From JAPUME01 sp027294185 (GTDB lineage Bacteria > Acidobacteriota > Terriglobia > UBA7540 > JAPUME01), in the NCBI GenBank assembly GCA_963555835.3, contig CAUVWZ020000002.1, forward strand, positions 372,001-436,000: a stretch of DNA of 64,000 bases, in the 5' to 3' direction. Made by a program: the position numbers and the translations under genes. Every line of letters starts with the position of its first letter. Positions within the stretch are counted from its first letter, which is position 1. Positions 58,611 to 64,000 of the stretch are shown piece after piece. Under the pieces are notes generated by a model. It worked only from the letters and a program-made list of their open reading frames with translations. It was not told where the DNA came from and searched no databases.

Positions 58611-59405
58611 CTATCGTCTTTGAAAATCAAACCAGAACTCTACGGTGACGCTCGAACCGGAGAAACTACTCGGAAGCGGGGCCAGAGGATTCGAGCCCAG
58701 AATCGCACGCAACCCGGAGCGATCCACCTCGGGGATTCCGCTGGATTCTGTGACCTTCACATTTTCGATCTGGCCGCTCCGCATTATATCGAAGGTAATA
58801 TAAAGACGTGGCGCGGTGAGAATTCTCGGGCTCACCGTCGCCATCAGCCAGTTGGTGCTGATGCGCGTGCGGACTGCCCGCACATACCACGCGAACCGTG
58901 CTCCGAAATCCCCTCCCAGGTCGACCCCGCCCTCACCGACGGCATTACTGAATTGAGCAAAGGAGATGGCCAGGGCGCCACCTTGCCCGAATGGCACGGC
59001 ATTGTCGGGAATCTCCACCTCTTCTTTCTGGATGCGCGGGTTGATTCGCTCAAACTTGGGTGGTGGCGCTGCCTTATCGAATTTGGCAATCTCAGTTTCG
59101 GGAGTGGGTTCAGGTTTCTTGGGGGGTTCCGGCGGAGGTTTGTGAAGTCCTCCCGTCTGGTTGGCAATCGTGCTGGTGGCAGGCCGCATACTGGCCGGCA
59201 AGGGAATTCCCCGCAAGGTGGCTACGGATTTGACCTGAACGGCTGTGCCTCCTCTGAGCGTGGTTCCCCACCCGATGCCGCGGGAAAATCCGAATCTCGA
59301 GGAAATCAGAATGGCTGCAAACAGTCCTACGTGCAGCAACAGGGATACTCCGATGGGACCCCGAAGCCCATCGTTTTGTTTTCCCTTGGGTGAACCGGTT
59401 GCCAT
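58611..59405 (-). CDS. TonB/TolA-like energy transducer
   Basis: 264 aa from ATG 59405 (MATGSPKGKQND). One transmembrane helix (GVSLLLHVGLFAAILISSRFGF), a Pro/Glu-rich linker (PPPEPPKKPEPTPETE) and a C-terminal TonB domain (YITFDIMRSGQIENVKVTESSGIPEVDRSGLRAI). It occupies the TolA position in the operon, between tolR and tolB, but its C-terminus is the TonB fold. Confidence 0.9.
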   Translation of the reverse strand: MATGSPKGKQNDGLRGPIGVSLLLHVGLFAAILISSRFGFSRGIGWGTTLRGGTAVQVKSVATLRGIPLPASMRPATSTIANQTGGLHKPPPEPPKKPEPTPETEIAKFDKAAPPPKFERINPRIQKEEVEIPDNAVPFGQGGALAISFAQFSNAVGEGGVDLGGDFGARFAWYVRAVRTRISTNWLMATVSPRILTAPRLYITFDIMRSGQIENVKVTESSGIPEVDRSGLRAILGSNPLAPLPSSFSGSSVTVEFWFDFQRR

Positions 59406-59439
59406 TAGACTCAATCGCCCTTCGTATCGATTCCCTTCC

Positions 59440-59856
59440 CTATCGGGTAGAGAGGGGTTCGGTCACGATGTTGATGTTCGTCAGGTTCGCTTCCCGCAAA
59501 GAATCCACCACCTGCGCAAAAGCTCCAAACGGAACCGTACGGTCCGCGCGGATAAAGACGGCCGATTCCTCGTCGGTGCCCCTGTTGTCGAGAAGCGTCT
59601 TTCCCAGCTGGTTGATGTTCACCGGTATATTCCCGACATAAATCGTCTGTTTCTTGTCGATGGTGACAACCAGCTTCTGGGCTGCCACGGCTCGGACGGT
59701 TTTTGTTTTGGGAAGGTCGATCTCGATTCCCGATTCCAGGATGGGAGCGGTAATCATGAAAATGATCAGGAGCACCAGCACCACATCGACGAAAGGTGTA
59801 ACGTTGATATCCGCCAGTGCAGTTTGGGTTCTTCCCTTCTGGTTGGTAAACGCCAT
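59440..59856 (-). CDS. tolR: TolR/ExbD-type proton-channel subunit
   Basis: 138 aa. Transmembrane helix with the essential Asp in ADINVTPFVDVVLVLLIIFMITAP; periplasmic domain follows (ESGIEIDLPKTKTVRAVAAQ). It forms the stator with TolQ and harvests the proton gradient. Located 34 bases upstream of the TonB-like gene. Confidence 0.95.
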   Translation of the reverse strand: MAFTNQKGRTQTALADINVTPFVDVVLVLLIIFMITAPILESGIEIDLPKTKTVRAVAAQKLVVTIDKKQTIYVGNIPVNINQLGKTLLDNRGTDEESAVFIRADRTVPFGAFAQVVDSLREANLTNINIVTEPLSTR

Positions 59857-59910
59857 AGGCTAACCTTGCTTACCTCATGCTTGCCGGCGACACAGGGGCC
59901 ACCTGCCGCT

Positions 59911-60612
59911 CTAGGTAAAGTTCCTCTCCGTCATATTCAGGAATTCCAGGCTGAAATCGTCCATTTGAGTTCCAAATCCCTTCAGGCGCTGCACGAACTG
60001 ATTGTAGGCGATCACGGCCGGAACGGCGGCAAAAAGGCCTGCCGCTGTGGCAATCAAGGCCTCGGAGATTCCCGGCGCCACGCTGCGCAGAGACGCTGCG
60101 CCGCCCGTGGAGAGGCTGGCAAAGGCATCTATGATGCCCCACACCGTGCCGAACAGCCCGATGAACGGCGTCGTCGCCCCGATCGTCGCCAGCCAGTTGA
60201 CCCACTTTTCGAGCTTGGTCAATTCCGCGGAAGCCCCGATCTGAAGAGCGCGCTGCACTCCGTCCAGGCTCCTGATGCGTGGTTTGCCCGGGTTTTCCGT
60301 GAACACCACCTGGCTCTCGATTTCCCGGTAGCCGTTTTCAAATACTCCCAACAACGGGCTTTCCTTAAACAGACGATGGGAGCCGCGGACTTCCGAGAGT
60401 TTTCGGCTTTGCCGGAAAACCCGCAGGAAGGCTTCGTTCTGTTTTTGTGCTCGCCTGTAAGTGCGGGATTTGCGAAGGGTGACGGCCCAGGAGAAGACTG
60501 AAGCCAGGAGAAGAATGGCGAGGACGATGCGGGCAACAATGCCGGTGCTGGCCAGAAGTTGCCAAAGTTCCCCGCTAACGACGAATGCCCAGACAACGGC
60601 GGAGAAAACCAC
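59911..60612 (-). CDS. tolQ: TolQ/ExbB-type proton-channel subunit
   Basis: 233 aa from GTG 60612 with AGGAGG close upstream. Three transmembrane helices; the conserved segments are WLATIGATTPFIGLFGTVWGIIDAFASL and APGISEALIATAAGLFAAVPAVIAYNQF. It forms the proton channel with TolR. First gene of the tol-pal operon, divergent from miaB. Confidence 0.95.
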   Translation of the reverse strand: MVFSAVVWAFVVSGELWQLLASTGIVARIVLAILLLASVFSWAVTLRKSRTYRRAQKQNEAFLRVFRQSRKLSEVRGSHRLFKESPLLGVFENGYREIESQVVFTENPGKPRIRSLDGVQRALQIGASAELTKLEKWVNWLATIGATTPFIGLFGTVWGIIDAFASLSTGGAASLRSVAPGISEALIATAAGLFAAVPAVIAYNQFVQRLKGFGTQMDDFSLEFLNMTERNFT

Positions 60613-60806
60613 TGTACCTCCTTGAGCCTAAGGGCCCATCGTTTTAATCTCCTCCCGTCCCTAAGCTAGCACAAGGGGAAAAGTGCGTCAATCATTCGGG
60701 ATTTCGGCTGGCGGAGAGGGATCGACGGGCAATGTTTTCTCGGGATGTCGCTCCTCGAAACGCGCACCCCTTCGCGGCCACCGAAGCCGTCCGGCCCATT
60801 GAGAGA

Positions 60807-60834
60807 TTGAGTTTTCCTGCGGATTCGTTATAAA
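60807..60834 (+). promoter_or_regulatory. Promoter candidate for miaB
   Basis: TTGAGT (60807-60812), 16 bases, TATAAA (60829-60834). It would place the transcript start near 60841, downstream of the TTG at 60836, which supports the ATG at 60920 as the miaB start. Confidence 0.5.
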
Positions 60835-60919
60835 ATTGAAGTTGGCGAAATCACGCGACCCGCTGGTTGATGTTCAGCAGGTTTTTGACTTTCCGCCTGG
60901 CAAAGATAGTGGAATCGCT

Positions 60920-62305
60920 ATGAGCTCTCAGCTAGTCCAGATTGGGGATCTGCCTGGAAAAGGTTTGCCGCGGCCCTCGACCGACGGGAAGACCTTTTAC
61001 CTGGAGACGTTCGGCTGCCAGATGAATGCGCACGATTCGGAAAAGGTGGCAGGTTTGCTTGTGGGACGCGGTTACCGGCGGGTGTCGAGTTACGAGGAGG
61101 CTGACCTGGTCTTCTACAACACCTGCAGCATTCGGGAAAAGGCCGCCCAAAAAGTCTTTTCGCGCCTTGGAATCTTGAAGGAGGACCCGGGCCTGAAAGA
61201 GAAATTCATCGGCGTTCTTGGTTGTGTCGCGCAGCAGGAAGGAGAGAAGATTTTTCAACGCGCTCCCCACGTAAATCTGGTCTGCGGCTCGGCCAGCTAC
61301 CACCGGCTGCCGGAAATGCTGAGTGAGATGGAGGCCGGTAAGAAGCGCGTCACGGGCCTTTCCCTCGACACCGACGAGTGTTTTGAGACGGAGATCACCC
61401 GGCGGGATCAACCCTTCCGAGCCTATCTCACGGTCATAGAAGGTTGCGATAAGAGTTGCGCCTATTGCGTCGTGCCGATGACACGCGGCCCGGAGCGGAG
61501 CCGGCCTTCGGACAAAGTCCTGGAAGATTGTCACCGTCTGGTGAATGAGGGTTACACGGAAATTCAGCTCCTGGGCCAGAATGTGAATTCCTATCGAGAC
61601 CCTTCGCCCGCCGGTTGGAGCTTTGCAGAGCTTCTGGCGCGCGTGGGGGAGGTGGACGGTCTCCGGCGCGCCCGTTTTACCACTTCACACCCGAGAGATT
61701 TTCATCCCGAAATCGTTGAAGCCATAGACACTCACCCGGTTCTTTGCGACCACGTACATCTTCCCGTGCAGTCGGGCTCGGACCGTGTTCTCTCTCGGAT
61801 GCGACGTGATTACACCCGAGAGGAATACCTGGAAAAAATCAATTGCATTCGAAACGCCGGGCGTGCTATTAGCATTTCTACCGATTTGATTGTCGGTTTT
61901 CCGGGAGAAACAAGGGAAGACTTCGAGCAGACTCTTACGCTGGTGGACGAAGTTGGCTATGATTCAGCCTTTTCCTTCAAGTATTCTCCCCGCCCTAAAA
62001 CCTCAGCCCTCGACCTGGTAGATTCCGTAGGGGAAGAGGAAAAGACGCTTCGGCTCGGCATTCTTCAGGATCGTCAACGTGCCATTCAACTTCAACGGAA
62101 CGCTACTCTGATCGGACGAACCTTTGAGGTGCTCGCCGAACGCCGCCAGAAACGCGATGGCCAGCTTACGGGCCATACCAGTTCTCATCGAGTGGTGAAT
62201 TTCTCAGGTGGCCAGGAACTCCTGGGACAGTACGTGGATGTTAGGATTACCTCGGTCGGAGCGAACAGTCTGGTCGGGGAGATGGTTCAGAACGGGGCGA
62301 GGTAA
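60920..62305 (+). CDS. miaB: tRNA-2-methylthio-N6-dimethylallyladenosine synthase
   Basis: 461 aa from ATG 60920. N-terminal MTTase domain YLETFGCQMNAHDSEKVAGLL and YNTCSIREKAAQKVFSRLG; radical-SAM motif EGCDKSCAYCVVPMTRGPERSR (C-x3-C-x2-C); GQNVNSYRD, then TTSHPRDF and SGSDRVLSRMRRDYTREEYLE; and a C-terminal TRAM domain. It methylthiolates A37 of certain tRNAs using two [4Fe-4S] clusters. A TTG at 60836 extends the frame by 28 residues but lies upstream of the likely transcript start. Confidence 0.95.
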   Translation: MSSQLVQIGDLPGKGLPRPSTDGKTFYLETFGCQMNAHDSEKVAGLLVGRGYRRVSSYEEADLVFYNTCSIREKAAQKVFSRLGILKEDPGLKEKFIGVLGCVAQQEGEKIFQRAPHVNLVCGSASYHRLPEMLSEMEAGKKRVTGLSLDTDECFETEITRRDQPFRAYLTVIEGCDKSCAYCVVPMTRGPERSRPSDKVLEDCHRLVNEGYTEIQLLGQNVNSYRDPSPAGWSFAELLARVGEVDGLRRARFTTSHPRDFHPEIVEAIDTHPVLCDHVHLPVQSGSDRVLSRMRRDYTREEYLEKINCIRNAGRAISISTDLIVGFPGETREDFEQTLTLVDEVGYDSAFSFKYSPRPKTSALDLVDSVGEEEKTLRLGILQDRQRAIQLQRNATLIGRTFEVLAERRQKRDGQLTGHTSSHRVVNFSGGQELLGQYVDVRITSVGANSLVGEMVQNGAR

Positions 62306-62352
62306 GTTTTAAGTGCTTTGTCCCGAATTTCAGCGAGCCGTGGGGTAACCTG

Positions 62353-62838
62353 ATGGAAGTCGAAATGAAAATTCGTGGCCTGATGATGGACCCGGTGACC
62401 AACATGCCCATTGTGGTCCTGAAAGACGCAAATGGCAGCGCTGTCTTGCCGATTTGGGTGGGCATCTATGAAGCCAATGCGATTGCCCTGGAAATCGAAA
62501 AGATTGCCACTCCTCGCCCCATGACCCACGACTTGATCAAGAATGTGCTGTTGGGGCTGGAAACGAACGTCCGGAAAGTAGTGGTCAGCAAATTGAAGGA
62601 CGACACCTTCTATGCACTGATCTGGCTCGAAAACGGCGGGCAGGCCATTGCAGTCGATTCCCGCCCCAGTGACGCCCTGGCTCTGGCTCTACGGGTGGAC
62701 TGCCCGATATTTGTTGAAGAGGAAGTGTTGAAAAATTCCAAGATTTCCAGTACTGTAAGCGATAAGATAAGCCACGAAGATGCCCAGAAGTGGCTCGAAA
62801 ACTTGAATGAAGATGATATGGGCCGTTACAAGATGTAG
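62353..62838 (+). CDS. Bifunctional nuclease family protein (DUF151)
   Basis: 161 aa. Family block VVLKDANGSAVLPIWVGIYEANAIALEIEK, RPMTHDLIKNVLLGLETNVRKVVVSKLKDDTFYALIWLENGG and AIAVDSRPSDALALALRVDCPIFVEEEVL. DUF151 proteins have reported DNase/RNase activity in plants and are widespread in bacteria with unclear roles. A short C-terminal UVR-like or helical tail follows. It lies 47 bases after miaB. Confidence 0.95.
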   Translation: MEVEMKIRGLMMDPVTNMPIVVLKDANGSAVLPIWVGIYEANAIALEIEKIATPRPMTHDLIKNVLLGLETNVRKVVVSKLKDDTFYALIWLENGGQAIAVDSRPSDALALALRVDCPIFVEEEVLKNSKISSTVSDKISHEDAQKWLENLNEDDMGRYKM

Positions 62839-62922
62839 GATGTCGTAAAACACCGGCGGTAGACCGGGAATTTGCTTTTGGTTTTTTTGGAAAAGGAGGA
62901 GGCATAAGAAATGGAGCACTGA

Positions 62923-63723
62923 GTGAGCACCGTTATCACCGTCGCCAACCAGAAAGGCGGTGTGGGCAAGACGACCACGTCGATCAATCTTGCCGCCGCT
63001 CTTACCCGCGAAAATCAACGCATCCTCCTGATTGACCTCGACCCTCAAGCGAACGCTACGATTACTTTCCTTCCCCTCGAAGAAGTCCAGTATTCCCTCT
63101 ATGACGTTTTGACCGACCACGGCATGAGTATCGAAGAGATCGTGCGCGAATCGCCGGTGGAAAATCTATCGATCGCCCCCGCCAAAATCTCTCTGGCAAA
63201 GCTTGAGGCCAACCTGGTGGGCCAGTTCGATGCGCCTTTTCGTTTGAAGGACGCCCTGGTGCCGGTGCGAAAGAATTATGACTTTATCGTAATCGATACC
63301 CCTCCTTCGCTGAGCATCATGACGGTGAACTCGCTCGTGGCCTCCAGTCACCTGCTGGTTCCCATTCAGGCTGCCTACTACGCGCTCGAAGGCACCGACG
63401 ACCTTCTGGATACCATCGAGAGAATTCGCGCCCGTCCCAACCCCGACCTGCAACTGCTCGGCGTTTTGGTTACGATGTTCGACAAACGAACCAACCTGGC
63501 GCGCGATACTCACCAGCACATTCAGAGGGTTTTCGGGGATAAGGTCTTCAAAACCGTCATCGGCAGGAACGTGCGTTTGGAGGAGAGTCCGGCTTATAAG
63601 GAAACCATTTTTACCTACGCGCCCGATTCCTCGGGTGCAATCGAATATCAAAAACTGGCAAAGGAGGTCCTCGAACGTGTCCAGGCGAGGTGGGTTGCCG
63701 CTGGCGCTGAGCATGCGCCATAA
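62923..63723 (+). CDS. parA: Chromosome-partitioning ATPase ParA/Soj
   Basis: 266 aa from a GTG start. Deviant Walker A NQKGGVGKTTTSINLAAAL, Walker A' LLIDLDPQANAT, Walker B FIVIDTPPSLSIMTVNS, and QAAYYALEGTDDLLDTIERIR. Typical chromosomal ParA. It segregates origins with ParB and parS. The parB gene begins inside its last 47 bases. Confidence 0.97.
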   Translation: MSTVITVANQKGGVGKTTTSINLAAALTRENQRILLIDLDPQANATITFLPLEEVQYSLYDVLTDHGMSIEEIVRESPVENLSIAPAKISLAKLEANLVGQFDAPFRLKDALVPVRKNYDFIVIDTPPSLSIMTVNSLVASSHLLVPIQAAYYALEGTDDLLDTIERIRARPNPDLQLLGVLVTMFDKRTNLARDTHQHIQRVFGDKVFKTVIGRNVRLEESPAYKETIFTYAPDSSGAIEYQKLAKEVLERVQARWVAAGAEHAP

Positions 63724-64000
63724 CGCGCACTATGTCGAAGAATTGTCGGCCCGCACCGGGGCCGCCATCGGCCGGATGATTGCCATCGAGAAGCTGGAAC
63801 CGAACCCGGACCAGCCTCGTAAGGATCACGGCGATCTTGAGGGTCTGATGGAGTCCGTCCGCGAGAAGGGAGTGCTGGAGCCGCTTCTGGTCCGCTACAT
63901 TCCCGAAACGGACTTTTACCGGATTATCGCAGGCGAGCGCCGCTTCCAGGCAGCACGAGCCGCCGGGCTGCGGGAGGTTCCCTGCATTGAAAAGGACGCC
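63677..64000 (+). CDS. parB: Chromosome-partitioning protein ParB, 3' partial
   Basis: Starts at GTG 63677 with AAGGAGG nine bases upstream, overlapping parA by 47 bases; an ATG at 63713 is the alternative. 108 residues are visible: SRRGGLPLALS leader, IAIEKLEPNPDQPRK (ParB start), ESVREKGVLEPLLVR and the CTP-binding GERRFQAARAAGL box. The helix-turn-helix and C-terminal dimer domain lie beyond the window. Confidence 0.93.
   Translation, partial: MSRRGGLPLALSMRHNAHYVEELSARTGAAIGRMIAIEKLEPNPDQPRKDHGDLEGLMESVREKGVLEPLLVRYIPETDFYRIIAGERRFQAARAAGLREVPCIEKDA

Noticed and set aside
60836..60919. TTG 60836 as the start of miaB
   Set aside because: It overlaps the region of the likely -10 box and transcript start, and the extra 28 residues lack MiaB similarity.

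Overview
This is chromosomal DNA from a Gram-negative, respiring bacterium. Evidence for an outer membrane is the complete Tol-Pal set (TolQ, TolR, a TonB/TolA-like protein, TolB, Pal, CpoB), lipoproteins and a MacAB-type efflux system. Evidence for aerobic respiration is a Rieske/cytochrome b complex joined to an aa3-type cytochrome c oxidase with heme A biosynthesis. The gene set and style (DUF5916-like remnant, TolB-Pal-CpoB order, multiheme cytochrome between bc and oxidase genes, GTG/TTG starts) fit Acidobacteriota best. That placement is inference; no rRNA or tRNA gene lies in the window to settle it. I see no phage, insertion sequence or CRISPR array.

Layout. 1-3.4 kb (+): the end of a TPM-domain membrane protein, a nucleotidyltransferase, LemA, a secreted phosphatase-like protein and a rhomboid protease. 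3.7-8.4 kb (-): cysS, a class III aminotransferase, a YraN-family protein and galT. 8.6-10 kb (+): a coiled-coil zinc-ribbon protein and an RNase HI fused to a DUF104-like tail. 10.3-21.7 kb: a redox block with the two-subunit 2-oxoacid:ferredoxin oxidoreductase (korAB), a small [2Fe-2S] protein, a very large two-gene 2-hydroxyacyl-CoA dehydratase/activase-type ATPase system (595 and 1179 aa), an orphan protein, a TPR protein, a [4Fe-4S] ferredoxin, a HEAT/barrel-sandwich protein and a CDGSH protein.

21.8-38.1 kb (-): one long respiratory gene cluster, read right to left from a near-consensus promoter at about 38.1 kb. It holds Rieske protein, b6-like cytochrome b, cytochrome b C-terminal subunit, octaheme cytochrome c, cupredoxin-like lipoprotein, oxidase subunits II, I, III, a second III and IV, a small membrane protein, ctaA, ctaB, an ABC exporter and a DUF420 protein. 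hemH (-) follows at 38.2-39.2 kb. 39.7-48.4 kb (+): an IscA-type Fe-S carrier with promoter and terminator, hrcA-grpE-dnaJ, nfo, leuS and guaA. 48.4-53.9 kb (+): an ECF sigma factor, a zinc-finger anti-sigma-like protein, a small periplasmic protein and MacA/MacB-type efflux genes. 53.9-54.4 kb is a deleted relic of an outer-membrane DUF5916-like gene. 54.5-60.6 kb (-): the tol-pal operon followed by ssb. 60.9-64.0 kb (+): miaB, a bifunctional-nuclease-family protein, parA and the start of parB.

Two systems look most worth following. The first is the octaheme cytochrome encoded where cytochrome c1 and soluble cytochrome c would be expected, which suggests a hard-wired bc-oxidase supercomplex. 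The second is the large activase/dehydratase-like ATPase pair, surrounded by ferredoxin-type genes in an organism that otherwise looks aerobic.
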